From Cyclobacteriaceae bacterium (GTDB taxonomy: Bacteria; Bacteroidota; Bacteroidia; Cytophagales; Cyclobacteriaceae): 64,000 bases of DNA. Of this stretch, positions 9,321 through 18,213 are shown piece by piece. Each line of letters opens with the position of its first letter. Within the stretch, counting starts at the first letter, position 1. The stretch lies in assembly GCA_019638355.1 (NCBI GenBank), contig JAHBTY010000004.1:547615-611614 (forward strand), in the 5' to 3' direction. Below the pieces are notes generated by a model. That model searched no databases, was not told the origin of the DNA, and saw only the letters and a list, made by a program, of their open reading frames with translations. The position numbers and the translations under genes were made by a program.

Positions 9321-11762
9321 TTACTCACTCCGCAACGCCCCGATCGGATTTTGTATTGCTGCTTTTATTGATTGATAACTTACCGTGATCCATGCAATCA
9401 GCAAGGCCACACCACCAGCGGTTAGAAAAATCCAGGCATTAATCGTAATCCGATAAGCAAAGTTTTGTAACCACCACGTTTCCATTATATACCATGCCAT
9501 CGGCACAGCCAACGCAAATGCAATCAGAATCATACGCGTAAAATCTTTTGACAATAAAAACACCACGCCCCCTATCGATGAACCCAACACTTTACGCACG
9601 CCAATTTCTTTGGTGCGCAAACTGGTGATGTAAGCCGAGAGTGCAAACAACCCGATGCAGGAAACAAAAATGGCCAGACCTGAGAATATGGCAAACAAAT
9701 TTGCCGACTGTTGTTCGCTTTTGTACTGTTCATTCAGGTTTTGATCGAGAAAAGAAAATTTAAAACCTTGTTCGGGTGCAACTTCCTTCCATTTAGCTTC
9801 TATGGATTTTATGGCTTGCGAAATCTGACCTGACTTTACCCGCACAGCAATAAATTGATTTGCACCACCATACGATTCATTGCTTTGCAACACCAGGGGT
9901 GTAACCTGATCGCGCAACGACATAAAGTTGAAGTCGCGCACTACGCCTATAATTTTCATTGGCAAAGAAATATTGCCTTCAGGTGTTTGTCTAACCTCCA
10001 TTAGCGTGCGACCAATTGGGTTTTCGATGCCGAGCACTTTTACAGCGGCTTCGTTCAAAACCAGATGCAGCGAATCATTTGTGTTTTCTGCAAACCAACG
10101 CCCGTCTAACAATTGCATACTCATTACTTCGGGCAATCCGTCTGCTACCACCATCGTTTTGGTAGTTAAAATTTCAGATGAACCTTCTGGTTGAAATTGA
10201 ATCCCAAAGAAATTGCCTTCATCACCAGGCATGGCAAACGAACCTGCCGCTCCGGCAACTTCGGGCAAGCGCTTAAACTCTTCAATCATGGTGCGTGATT
10301 GGGGGCCAAGTCCAAAGCCGCGCTCTACTACCAACACCTGCTCGCGGTCAAACCCAAGCGACTTAGCAGACATAAATTCCATCTGTTGCTGGATGACTAA
10401 AGTTCCGATCATCAGAATAATCGAAATCCAGAATTGAAAAATCACCAACCCATTGCGAATCCATTTTCCTTTCTGACTGCCTGTGAATTTTCCTTTCAGC
10501 ACTACTACCGGGTTGAACGATGACAACACGAAAGACGGATAACTTCCTGCCAATAATCCGACTACAAGCGCTAACGAAATTAATATACCAGCAGCCGTAG
10601 CGGTAATTGGTAACACAAGTTGTTTATCAGTAAGTGAATTAAACACGGGCAGCGAGAAATAAATGATGGCCACGGCCAGCAACACACCTACAAAACTCAA
10701 CACAAACGATTCGGTTAAGAACTGCCATACTAACTGTTGCCGGAACGAACCCATTACTTTGCGCACGCCTACTTCTCGCGCCCGCTCAGCCGAACGCGCG
10801 GTGGCCAGGTTCATAAAATTGATACATGCAATTATCAATATCAGCACAGCTACTGCAATCATGATGTAAACCGTAGTGCGATTACCCGGTGGTTTCATCT
10901 GCGCTTCCAGATTAGTGGGGTCGAGATGAATAGATGCGAGTGATTGTAAAAAGTAGCGATAGCCATTTCCTTCTTTGGTATAATCGGCCCACGATTTACC
11001 AAGGTTACGTTCAATTTGCGCAGCGGCATACGTGTTTACTACCGCTGGCATTTTTGATTCTACATTGGCCGGGTTGGTACCGGGGCGCAACTTTAAAAAC
11101 GTAAACACGGCAAAGCTTGTAAAATTCTCAACTTTGGTGAACGGATAAGTAGCAGAAGCAATTACGGCACTGAATTTAAAATGCGAATGCTGCGGAATGT
11201 TTTGCAACACGCCCACCACTTTTAATTCCTGCTGGCCAGCCGTTATAATTTTTCCCAACGGATCGGCTGATCCAAAAAAACGTGCGGCTGCTTCTTCGGT
11301 AATCATAATTTCGTTGGCTTGTGCCAGTGCGGTGGCACGGTTTCCTTTCAATAATTCAAAATTGAATACCTTCAAAAAACTGGTATCGCCTGCCAGTACA
11401 AATTCTTCATCGAATTGACTTACTTCATTGCGCTCGTTTTTGTAAGAAAGAGTAAAATTGGTGAATCCAAAAAGATTGGTGGATTGTTCTACCTCTGGAA
11501 ATTCCCGCTTGATTACTCCCTCGAAGGACTGCGGGATGATAGAATAAAAAGTGGAGTGGTTTGGATACTTGCGCTCCAGCACCATGCGATAGATGCGATC
11601 ATGATCCTGAATAAACCGATCGTACGAAAATTCATGCTGAACATACAACACAATAACCAGGCAACTGGCAATACCTACCGCCAGGCCTGCAACATTAATA
11701 ATGGAATAAACTTTTTGCCTGAGCAGATTGCGCAGAGCTACTTTTAAATTATTGGTAAACAT
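9321..11762 (-). CDS. ABC transporter permease, MacB/FtsX type with two FtsX domains
   Basis: 813 residues. The N-terminus NLKVALRNLLRQKVYSIINVAGLAVGIASCLVIVLYV is the standard start of Bacteroidota MacB-like permeases: a basic stretch, one transmembrane helix, then a large periplasmic MacB_PCD domain (YDRFIQDHDRIYRMVLE). Two FtsX segments of three helices follow, with the conserved ARSAERAREVGVRKVMGS and LRTKEIGVRKVLGSS cytoplasmic motifs. It most likely works with a LolD/MacB-like ATPase in exporting or sensing envelope components, but no ATPase gene is adjacent. The AREVGVRKVxG motif appears twice, as expected for a fused two-module permease. Confidence 0.9.
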   Translation of the reverse strand: MFTNNLKVALRNLLRQKVYSIINVAGLAVGIASCLVIVLYVQHEFSYDRFIQDHDRIYRMVLERKYPNHSTFYSIIPQSFEGVIKREFPEVEQSTNLFGFTNFTLSYKNERNEVSQFDEEFVLAGDTSFLKVFNFELLKGNRATALAQANEIMITEEAAARFFGSADPLGKIITAGQQELKVVGVLQNIPQHSHFKFSAVIASATYPFTKVENFTSFAVFTFLKLRPGTNPANVESKMPAVVNTYAAAQIERNLGKSWADYTKEGNGYRYFLQSLASIHLDPTNLEAQMKPPGNRTTVYIMIAVAVLILIIACINFMNLATARSAERAREVGVRKVMGSFRQQLVWQFLTESFVLSFVGVLLAVAIIYFSLPVFNSLTDKQLVLPITATAAGILISLALVVGLLAGSYPSFVLSSFNPVVVLKGKFTGSQKGKWIRNGLVIFQFWISIILMIGTLVIQQQMEFMSAKSLGFDREQVLVVERGFGLGPQSRTMIEEFKRLPEVAGAAGSFAMPGDEGNFFGIQFQPEGSSEILTTKTMVVADGLPEVMSMQLLDGRWFAENTNDSLHLVLNEAAVKVLGIENPIGRTLMEVRQTPEGNISLPMKIIGVVRDFNFMSLRDQVTPLVLQSNESYGGANQFIAVRVKSGQISQAIKSIEAKWKEVAPEQGFKFSFLDQNLNEQYKSEQQSANLFAIFSGLAIFVSCIGLFALSAYITSLRTKEIGVRKVLGSSIGGVVFLLSKDFTRMILIAFALAVPMAWYIMETWWLQNFAYRITINAWIFLTAGGVALLIAWITVSYQSIKAAIQNPIGALRSE

Positions 11763-11904
11763 GGGGCGCTGTAATTGGGTACTTGAAAATACTTACTTAA
11801 CGTGAGATGGTTACCCGTGTAGTAAAGTTTTATTTGACCGGCTGGCATGGCGTGGGCATCAGTTAAAAAAGGGTAATTTACGGTTCTTAAGAAATAGAAC
11901 GTTG

Positions 11905-12855
11905 ATGAAACTTAAAGTCGATAGGTTTGTACTTGCCATTTTGGTGGCGATAGCTGTTGCCTATTTCTTTCCGCAAATTGACCAGACGCTGCCCTTATCG
12001 GCCATAGGCCAGATTGGTGTATTTTTTATTTTCTTTTTTTATGGATTAAAACTCAGTGCTGAAAAATTAAAAGCCGGACTAAAAAACTGGAGGCTACACC
12101 TATTGGTTCAGGCTACTACATTTTTAGTATTCCCGCTGCTGGTGCTGGTATTTTATCCGTTGCTACAAACAACAGAACAAAAAAATCTATGGCTTGGCTT
12201 TTTATTTCTCGCTGCTCTCCCTTCTACTGTTTCGTCATCGGTAGTTATGGTTTCGATGGCCAAAGGCAATGTGCCGGCTGCTATATTTAATGCAAGTATT
12301 TCCGGGTTAATTGGTGTTGCTATTACTCCTTTATGGATGAGTAGTTTTATTCCTGCCACTACCCATACCGCTGACTTGTCGAGTGTGTACCTAAATCTGG
12401 TTACACAAATACTGCTGCCTGTTGTACTGGGGATTTTGCTGCAGCGCTTTTTAGGGGACTATGCTACAAAATACTCCAACCAGTTATCTCTCTTTGATAA
12501 GTCAATTATCCTGCTTATTATCTATAAAAGTTTTGCTGAATCGTTTGAAGGAAATATATTTAGTACAGTAAGCCTGATTGATCTGTTTTTGATTGCCGGT
12601 GCTACCACCCTGTTGTTCTTTTTAGTTTATAACCTAACCGGTTACTTCGCCAAACTCTTGAAGTTCAACACAGAAGACAGTATAACTTTACAGTTTTGCG
12701 GCACTAAGAAATCGTTGGTCCACGGTACGGTTTTCTCAAAAATTCTTTTTGAAAATTCCGCTGCGATTGGCATTATACTCTTACCAATTATGGTTTTTCA
12801 TGCCATTCAGATTTTGATTGTGAGCATTATCGCAGCAAGGCTGGCAAAACGTTAA
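11905..12855 (+). CDS. Bile acid:sodium symporter family (BASS) transporter
   Basis: About 316 residues with nine or ten hydrophobic segments. The protein starts MKLKVDRFVLAILVAIAVAYFFP; the ATG at 11905 is preferred over the in-frame TTG at 11902. Motifs: IGVFFIFFFYGLKLS, LPSTVSSSVVMVSMAKGNVPAAIFNASISGLIGV and LQFCGTKKSLVHGTVFSKI, which match SBF-like / YfeH-type members of the BASS superfamily (the TVSSSV and GxKKSL-like segments are their helix-crossing regions). Inner-membrane, sodium-coupled uptake of an organic anion is expected; the substrate is unknown. It ends convergently with the hydroxyproline operon. Confidence 0.85.
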   Translation: MKLKVDRFVLAILVAIAVAYFFPQIDQTLPLSAIGQIGVFFIFFFYGLKLSAEKLKAGLKNWRLHLLVQATTFLVFPLLVLVFYPLLQTTEQKNLWLGFLFLAALPSTVSSSVVMVSMAKGNVPAAIFNASISGLIGVAITPLWMSSFIPATTHTADLSSVYLNLVTQILLPVVLGILLQRFLGDYATKYSNQLSLFDKSIILLIIYKSFAESFEGNIFSTVSLIDLFLIAGATTLLFFLVYNLTGYFAKLLKFNTEDSITLQFCGTKKSLVHGTVFSKILFENSAAIGIILLPIMVFHAIQILIVSIIAARLAKR

Positions 12856-12928
12856 AGCAGCGCTGGCTGAACAAGGATAATTGTTTTGAGGTTTACTTCT
12901 TAAACTTACTTTGCGCCTTACATCGGCA

Positions 12929-14173
12929 TTATGCAAATCGCTCCGGGTTAAATGACCGAAGTTGCACCGCTGTAGATTTGCCCGACACCAGGTCGGCAAC
13001 AATTTTGCCAGTACCAGGCCCCAGGCTCAGGCCCATCATGGCATGACCGGTAGCTAAAATCAGGTTACTGATTTTTTGCGAGCGACCAATATAAGGCAAC
13101 CCATCTGGTGAGCAAGGTCTTAATCCATGCCAAACATTTTCAATTGCAGGCATGGCTACCTTCAACTCCGGATAGTAGCGTGGTATCGCTTCCACAATAC
13201 CTTTTACCCGATTCATACTAATGCTGTGATCCACACCCGTTATCTCCATCGTTCCACCAAAGCGTAATTGATTACCCATTGGGGTTACTGCTACGCGTGC
13301 TTCCAGAAAGATGGAAGGAATGCGAATATTTTTAGTCACATCTTTCAACAGGAAACTATAACCTTTGCCTGCCTGCATGGGCAGATTCAATTTTAGTTTA
13401 GAAGCCAATGCTCCGGACCATGAGCCTGTAGCCAGAACAACTTCATCTGGTTTTAGCTCACCCGATGAAGTTGTTATTGAATTGATCTTTCCATTTGTTA
13501 AACCGAAGTGTTGTACCTCGGTATTCGATAAAATCGTTACTCCTTTTGATTTCAGAAATGGAATTAACTGATTCATTAAATTTTGAGGTGTGAGGTGCGC
13601 ATCGCCCGGAAAGTAAACCCCACCTCTTGCTGTTACCCGAACATCGGGTTCAAGTGCTTGCACTTCTTCCTGTGAAAGTATTTGTGCTTTAACTCCATGA
13701 TCGTTGGCAATCGCAGCTGTCTCAGCTTCCTCGTGTTCTGTTTCGGCTGTTTGGTATAACATTAACAAACCACGTTCGGCATAGTCGAAGTTAAAGGGCA
13801 GGTCCTTTGCCAATTGCTGATACTGGGCTTTGCTATAAAAACTTAATTCCTTTAATGCCGGAATAGCTGCCTGTACATGGCGTTCGTTTGCATGTTTGTA
13901 AAACTGGTACCCCCATTTCAATAAATCTGCATTCAGGCGTGGCTTTACATAAAACGGACTGGTTGAATTAAACATCCACCGAATGCCTTTGGCAATCATA
14001 CCCGGAGCAGCCAGTGGAATGATATGGCTCGGCACAATCATACCTGCATTACCATGCGAACAGCCATCTGACAAATCACCTTTATCGATAATGGTTACTT
14101 CGTGTCCGGCCCTTCTTAAATAGTACGCTGAACTAAGACCGATTATTCCTCCACCTATTATTGCTACGTTCAT
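12929..14173 (-). CDS. FAD-dependent D-amino acid dehydrogenase, probably cis-4-hydroxy-D-proline dehydrogenase
   Basis: 414 residues of the DAO/DadA family. The N-terminal Rossmann motif GGGIIGLSSAYYLRRAGHEVTIID binds FAD; GCSHGNAGMIVPSHIIPLA and GLRPCSPDGLPYIGRS with LILATGHAMMGLSLGPGTG at the C-terminus are typical of DadA-like dehydrogenases. It is the last gene of the minus-strand operon that also encodes a 4-hydroxyproline epimerase, a dihydrodipicolinate-synthase-like deaminase and an aldehyde dehydrogenase. In that pathway a D-hydroxyproline dehydrogenase oxidises cis-4-hydroxy-D-proline to pyrroline-4-hydroxy-2-carboxylate, so this is the expected role. Enzyme class is seen in the sequence; the substrate is inferred from context. 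Confidence 0.88.
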   Translation of the reverse strand: MNVAIIGGGIIGLSSAYYLRRAGHEVTIIDKGDLSDGCSHGNAGMIVPSHIIPLAAPGMIAKGIRWMFNSTSPFYVKPRLNADLLKWGYQFYKHANERHVQAAIPALKELSFYSKAQYQQLAKDLPFNFDYAERGLLMLYQTAETEHEEAETAAIANDHGVKAQILSQEEVQALEPDVRVTARGGVYFPGDAHLTPQNLMNQLIPFLKSKGVTILSNTEVQHFGLTNGKINSITTSSGELKPDEVVLATGSWSGALASKLKLNLPMQAGKGYSFLLKDVTKNIRIPSIFLEARVAVTPMGNQLRFGGTMEITGVDHSISMNRVKGIVEAIPRYYPELKVAMPAIENVWHGLRPCSPDGLPYIGRSQKISNLILATGHAMMGLSLGPGTGKIVADLVSGKSTAVQLRSFNPERFA

Positions 14174-14174
14174 G

Positions 14175-14216
14175 TTTCTGGTTACTGGTTTCTGGTTTCT
14201 TGTTGCTGGTTAGTGA
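14175..14216. repeat. Heptamer array, left arm beside the four-helix-bundle gene
   Basis: Six consecutive 7-base units: TTTCTGG, TTACTGG, TTTCTGG, TTTCTTG, TTGCTGG, TTAGTGA. It lies directly between the D-amino acid dehydrogenase start and the four-helix-bundle stop. The reverse-complement array is at 14608-14640, so the small gene is enclosed by inverted copies. Confidence 0.75.
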
Positions 14217-14220
14217 GGTG

Positions 14221-14583
14221 TCAATTTCCGTTCTCAACTGCCTTGATGAAGTTGTTCAACTTTCTACCTAATCGCTGTAATCGTTCATGGATTTGGTTAT
14301 ACAAATCTTGATCGGTGAATGATTTTGTTTCAAATAAGGTTTCCAAATGGTCAATCGTTTCATCATTGGAAGCTTGTGCGATAATTAAAAATCGAACATA
14401 CTCAGTCACATATTTTCTTCTTCCATAACCTTCCACAATATTAGAGCGCACTGATTTGATTGATCTACGGATTTGCTGGCCTTCTTCAAATTGTTCGAAC
14501 CGTGGTAATTTCAAACTCATCTCGTGAATAAATATTGAAACCTCCCGTGCTTCTTGCCAAATCTCAAGATTCTTGTAACTCAT
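14221..14583 (-). CDS. Four-helix-bundle protein, 23S rRNA intervening-sequence (S23/IVP) family
   Basis: 120 residues. [23 protein letters not shown], the central [20 protein letters not shown] and [20 protein letters not shown] are the signature of the four-helix-bundle family first seen in 23S rRNA intervening sequences and structurally related to the Avd protein of diversity-generating retroelements. Members are small, basic, pentamer-forming and presumed to bind nucleic acid. Here there is no rRNA or reverse transcriptase nearby: the gene sits between two genes of the hydroxyproline operon in the same orientation, with inverted 7-bp-unit arrays on both sides. It therefore looks like an insert carried by its own repeats rather than an enzyme of the pathway. 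Biological role unknown. Confidence 0.88.
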   Translation of the reverse strand: MSYKNLEIWQEAREVSIFIHEMSLKLPRFEQFEEGQQIRRSIKSVRSNIVEGYGRRKYVTEYVRFLIIAQASNDETIDHLETLFETKSFTDQDLYNQIHERLQRLGRKLNNFIKAVENGN

Positions 14584-14607
14584 ATTTTATCGTTTCGTCT
14601 AATCTAA

Positions 14608-14640
14608 CAAGAGACCAGAAGCCAGAAACCAGCAACCAAC
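14608..14640. repeat. Heptamer array, right arm beside the four-helix-bundle gene
   Basis: Units CCAGAAG, CCAGAAA, CCAGCAA and CCAACTT, preceded by AAGAGA. This is the inverse complement of the array at 14175-14216 and reaches the epimerase stop codon at 14641. Confidence 0.75.
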
Positions 14641-15642
14641 TTAGATAACCTGAAACCCATACGCATACGGATCATCGTCCGGATCGATGGTAATGGTATT
14701 ATGTCCGTAAATTTTTGCCCAACCTTCTACACTAGGAATAACTGCAGGCTTACCATGTAATTCAGTTTCCTCTTCAATTCGTCCGATAAACTTTGAGCCG
14801 ATTATACTTTCGTGAATAAAGTCTTCACCCTTCTTAAGTTTACCTTTTGCATACCATTGCGCTAAACGTGCTGAGGTACCGGTGCCACACGGTGAACGAT
14901 CAATTGCTTTATCGCCATAGAACACCGCATTACGTGCAGTAGAAGTTGGATCAAGTACTTTACCTGTCCACAAAATATGACTGCAACCATTAATGGTTGG
15001 ATTATCCGGATGCACAAAGGTGTACTTCGCATTGATATTTTTTCGCAACACTCTACTCCAGCTTATCAATTGATCGGCTGTATAATTTTCCAATCCCGGA
15101 AAATTTTTCTGTACATCAACAATCGCATAGAAATTTCCACCATACGAAACATCCAGCGTAAGTTCACCCAGATCAGGACAATCAACTGTCAGATTTTCCG
15201 CTGCGAGGTAAGCTTTCACATTCCGGATTTTTACTGACTTTACTTTGTTACCTTCCTGTTTGTATTCTATTCGCACCAGACCTGCGGGCACTTCAAGGTT
15301 CAGTATTCCTGGAGTCTTTGGTTTCACCAACCCCTCTTCAATGGCAATGGTAACCGTGCCAATAGTTCCATGGCCACACATAGGTAAGCAACCACTGGTT
15401 TCAATGAACAACACACCAACATCGTTGGCCGGATCGGATGGTGGATATAAAATACTACCACTCATCATATCATGACCGCGTGGTTCAAACATTAAACCCT
15501 TACGTATCCAATCATACTCGCGCAGAAAGTGTTGCCGCTTCTCGCTCATGTTATTTCCGATCAATTGTGGTCCGCCCTCTGCAACTACCCGAACCGGATT
15601 ACCACAAGTGTGTGCGTCTATGCATTTGAATGTATATACCAT
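14641..15642 (-). CDS. 4-hydroxyproline 2-epimerase (proline racemase family)
   Basis: 333 residues. This cofactor-independent enzyme converts trans-4-hydroxy-L-proline to cis-4-hydroxy-D-proline. Both catalytic cysteines are present: Cys89 in PMCGHGTIG and Cys252 in DRSPCGTGTSA, which separates it from the trans-3-hydroxyproline dehydratases of the same family (Ser or Thr at the first position). The MCGHGTIG form and SGSILYPPSD are typical of hydroxyproline epimerases rather than true proline racemases. Genes for the three further steps of the pathway surround it. An array of 7-bp units separates it from the aldehyde dehydrogenase gene upstream. Confidence 0.92.
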   Translation of the reverse strand: MVYTFKCIDAHTCGNPVRVVAEGGPQLIGNNMSEKRQHFLREYDWIRKGLMFEPRGHDMMSGSILYPPSDPANDVGVLFIETSGCLPMCGHGTIGTVTIAIEEGLVKPKTPGILNLEVPAGLVRIEYKQEGNKVKSVKIRNVKAYLAAENLTVDCPDLGELTLDVSYGGNFYAIVDVQKNFPGLENYTADQLISWSRVLRKNINAKYTFVHPDNPTINGCSHILWTGKVLDPTSTARNAVFYGDKAIDRSPCGTGTSARLAQWYAKGKLKKGEDFIHESIIGSKFIGRIEEETELHGKPAVIPSVEGWAKIYGHNTITIDPDDDPYAYGFQVI

Positions 15643-15651
15643 ATCTTAAAA

Positions 15652-15727
15652 GTTGGCAGTAAGCAGTTGCCAGTATGCAGTCGAGAAGGTTGAAACTTTC
15701 TGCTACTGCTGCCTGCCAACTGCCTAC
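15652..15727. repeat. Inverted heptamer array between epimerase and dehydrogenase genes (no gene enclosed)
   Basis: Left units TTGGCAG, TAAGCAG, TTGCCAG, TATGCAG (15653-15680); right units CTGCCTG, CCAACTG, CCTACTC (to 15727), running into the dehydrogenase stop. The arms can pair (CAGTTGGCAG-like) around a loop of about 25 bases. Different unit sequence but the same 7-base period as the arrays flanking the four-helix-bundle gene. Confidence 0.65.
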
Positions 15728-17200
15728 TCATTTCCTAAACTCACCATTAAAAATTCTCCAAATCCCCAACGGGTTATTACTCTTCAATTCGTCTGGTAAC
15801 AACGATTCAGGAAAATTCTGAAATGCTACCGGCCGAACAAATCGTTTAATTGCATCCGTGCCTACCGCGGTAAACCGCGAATCAGTGGTTGATGGAAACG
15901 GTCCGCCATGCATTTGCGAAGGACAAACTTCCACACCAGTAGGAACTCCATTTATAATCAGGCGACCGGCTTTTTCAATCAACACATTAATCAACACTTT
16001 ATGCTTGCTGATTTCAGTTTCATCGCCAACGATAGTAGCAGTAAGCTGGCCATGACCGCGACTTACTACTTTGGTCAGCTCTTCCAAGTTTTTACACTTC
16101 ACAATCAATGAAAACGGGCCGAAAACTTCTTCGGATAAAGTCGGGTTTTGTAAAAATATATCTGCTGAAACAGAAGCAACCAACGGAGTGCCTTGTGCAT
16201 TATTTCCTTGTGTAGTTGTTTGCCCTTCGGTCTTTACACCCTTCTGCGCAAGCGTTTGAGTTAATCGTTTGGAATAATTATCAGCAATGCCTTGATGCAA
16301 CATGGTGCCCGGCAAAGCTTTTTGAATTTCGGATGCCAATGCCTGAATAAATGAATTCAACGCTTCATCCTCGATAGCAATGATCAAACCTGGATTGGTA
16401 CAAAACTGCCCAACACCCAACGTAATTGATGCTGCTAAACTGCTCGCTGTTTTTGCTGCATCGCGCGAAAGCGTCTCGGGTAATAGGATTACCGGATTGA
16501 TGCTGCTCATCTCAGCAAACACCGGAATAGGTTCAGGTCGTTTATTGGCTAAATCGAACAACGTTTTACCACCAGCCAGCGAACCTGTAAACCCAACTGC
16601 TTTTGTAAATGGATGTTTTACCAATGCCTGGCCGATTTCAAAACCTTCGCCATGCACATGTTGAAATACACCTCGTGGCATTCCGGTTTTGATAGCTGCT
16701 TTTTCAATAGCAGCAGCAACCAACTTCGATGTTTCGAGATGTGCAGGATGTGCTTTTACGATTACCGTACAACCCGCAGCCAATGCCGAAGCTGTATCAC
16801 CACCTGCTGTTGAATACGCTAATGGGAAGTTTGCTGCACCAAATACTACGACTGGACCGATGGGAACCAACATCTTTCGCATATCCGGCTTTGGTGCCGG
16901 CATGCGATTGGGTAATGCAGTATCCACACGCGCATCTACCCACGAACCTTCTTCTACCAGATCAGCAAACATACGGCAATGACCGGTAGTGCGACCGCGT
17001 TCATTAATAATGCGTGCCTCCGGTAAATTGGTTTCGCGCATCGCGGTACTTACCAATTCAGCCCCGAGGGCTTCTATCTCATCGGCAATAGCCCGAAGGA
17101 AAGTTGCTTTCTGTTTACCCGAAAAGTTTTTATATAAGAGAAAGGCAACGTGAGCTTGTTGCAATAAACCATCTACTTCTTCGGTTGGATTTTTCATCAT
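15728..17200 (-). CDS. Alpha-ketoglutaric semialdehyde (2,5-dioxovalerate) dehydrogenase, NADP-type aldehyde dehydrogenase
   Basis: About 490 residues from the ATG at 17200. The frame is open further up to 17224, but those extra codons lie in the adjoining repeat array, so the ATG pair at 17200/17197 is preferred. Aldehyde dehydrogenase signatures: VFGAANFPLAYS, KAHPAHLETS, FTGSLAGGK, the general base Glu in FAEMSSINP (about residue 230) and the nucleophile Cys in GVGQFCTNPG (about 267). The AxFCTNPG context and the missing usual NAD-type segments fit the 2,5-dioxovalerate dehydrogenase subgroup. It completes hydroxyproline breakdown by giving 2-oxoglutarate. Assignment rests on motifs plus operon context. 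Confidence 0.9.
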   Translation of the reverse strand: MMKNPTEEVDGLLQQAHVAFLLYKNFSGKQKATFLRAIADEIEALGAELVSTAMRETNLPEARIINERGRTTGHCRMFADLVEEGSWVDARVDTALPNRMPAPKPDMRKMLVPIGPVVVFGAANFPLAYSTAGGDTASALAAGCTVIVKAHPAHLETSKLVAAAIEKAAIKTGMPRGVFQHVHGEGFEIGQALVKHPFTKAVGFTGSLAGGKTLFDLANKRPEPIPVFAEMSSINPVILLPETLSRDAAKTASSLAASITLGVGQFCTNPGLIIAIEDEALNSFIQALASEIQKALPGTMLHQGIADNYSKRLTQTLAQKGVKTEGQTTTQGNNAQGTPLVASVSADIFLQNPTLSEEVFGPFSLIVKCKNLEELTKVVSRGHGQLTATIVGDETEISKHKVLINVLIEKAGRLIINGVPTGVEVCPSQMHGGPFPSTTDSRFTAVGTDAIKRFVRPVAFQNFPESLLPDELKSNNPLGIWRIFNGEFRK

Positions 17201-17209
17201 GTTCAATTT

Positions 17210-17298
17210 TTTGTTGCTTGTCACTGGTTGCTAGTTGCTGGTTTGTCCGGTGCACCTTACAAGAGACCGGTAACCAGCGACCAGAAACGAGCAGCGGG
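17210..17298. repeat. Inverted heptamer array between dehydrogenase and deaminase genes (no gene enclosed)
   Basis: Left arm 17210-17245 with TTGCTTG, TCACTGG, TTGCTAG, TTGCTGG; right arm from 17262 with CCGGTAA, CCAGCGA, CCAGAAA, CGAGCAG. The arms are inverted and about 17 bases apart, so a long imperfect hairpin can form between the two coding regions. It is the same unit family as the arrays enclosing the four-helix-bundle gene at 14.2-14.6 kb. Confidence 0.72.
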
Positions 17299-18195
17299 TT
17301 ACAAGTTAGGTCTGTTCTTAATTCCTTCACGGATGATTTTCAAAATCCGCTCACGCTCCTCGCCTATAAGTGTTAAGCGTGGTGCCCGCACAATCTCAGA
17401 ACCCAACCCAACTTCTTGTTCAGCCAGCTTAATATACTGTACCAGCTTAGGATGAATGTCCAACTCAAGCAACGGCAAAAACCAACGATAGATTTTAAGA
17501 GCCTCTTCAATCTTACCAGCTTTGGTTAATTTGTAAATCGCTACTGTTTCTTTTGGAAAGGCACAAACCAATCCAGCCACTACGCCACTCGCACCCAACA
17601 TCAACTCTTCCATGGTAATAGTATCTACTCCGCAAAGAATTTTAAACCGATCGCCAAAACGATTGATCATGCGGGTAACGTTGCTCACATCGCGAGTAGA
17701 TTCCTTTACAGCTTGAATGTTTTTTACTTCGGCCAACTCGGCAAACATATCCAGTGTTACCTCAACTTTATAGTCAACCGGATTGTTATAAATCATAATC
17801 GGCAAACCGGTTGATTGAGCCACCGTCTTGAAATAGGTAACGGTTTCGCGATGATCGGATTTATAACGCATGGGTGGCAACATCATTAAACCCGAAGCGC
17901 CATTTTTTTCGGCTTCGGCTGCTTGCTTTAAAGCTTCGCGGGTACTGCCCTCGGCTATGTTCATTACAACGGGGACCTTGCCCGCTACCTTCTCCACCGT
18001 AAAACGTACCAGTTCAAATTTTTCGTCATTGCTTAATACACTCGCTTCGCCCAACGTACCACCGAGTATTACGCCCTCCACACCGGCATCAAGTTGTGCC
18101 TTCAGATTTTTTTCGAACAATGGAAAATCCAACTTATCGTCAGATGTAAACTTGGTTGTAAGTGCCGGGTAAATACCTTGCCATGAAACTGTCAT
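17299..18195 (-). CDS. Dihydrodipicolinate-synthase family enzyme, probably 1-pyrroline-4-hydroxy-2-carboxylate deaminase
   Basis: 298 residues from the ATG at 18195; an in-frame TTG at 18216 is rejected because it lies inside a -7 promoter box. The DapA/NanA TIM-barrel signatures are present: GTLGE (46-50), the conserved Tyr in MIYNNP (Tyr136) and the Schiff-base Lys in QAVKEST (Lys164). Within hydroxyproline clusters the family member deaminates pyrroline-4-hydroxy-2-carboxylate to 2-oxoglutarate semialdehyde, which the next gene product oxidises. A lysine-biosynthesis role is less likely given its neighbours. First gene of the operon; the AraC regulator gene is divergent. Confidence 0.88.
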   Translation of the reverse strand: MTVSWQGIYPALTTKFTSDDKLDFPLFEKNLKAQLDAGVEGVILGGTLGEASVLSNDEKFELVRFTVEKVAGKVPVVMNIAEGSTREALKQAAEAEKNGASGLMMLPPMRYKSDHRETVTYFKTVAQSTGLPIMIYNNPVDYKVEVTLDMFAELAEVKNIQAVKESTRDVSNVTRMINRFGDRFKILCGVDTITMEELMLGASGVVAGLVCAFPKETVAIYKLTKAGKIEEALKIYRWFLPLLELDIHPKLVQYIKLAEQEVGLGSEIVRAPRLTLIGEERERILKIIREGIKNRPNL

Positions 18196-18213
18196 AGTAA
18201 CTGAATTTTTATT

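Noticed and set aside
14641-15642. Proline racemase or 3-hydroxyproline dehydratase
   Set aside because: Both cysteines are kept (against the dehydratase) and the neighbours form the 4-hydroxyproline pathway (against proline racemase).
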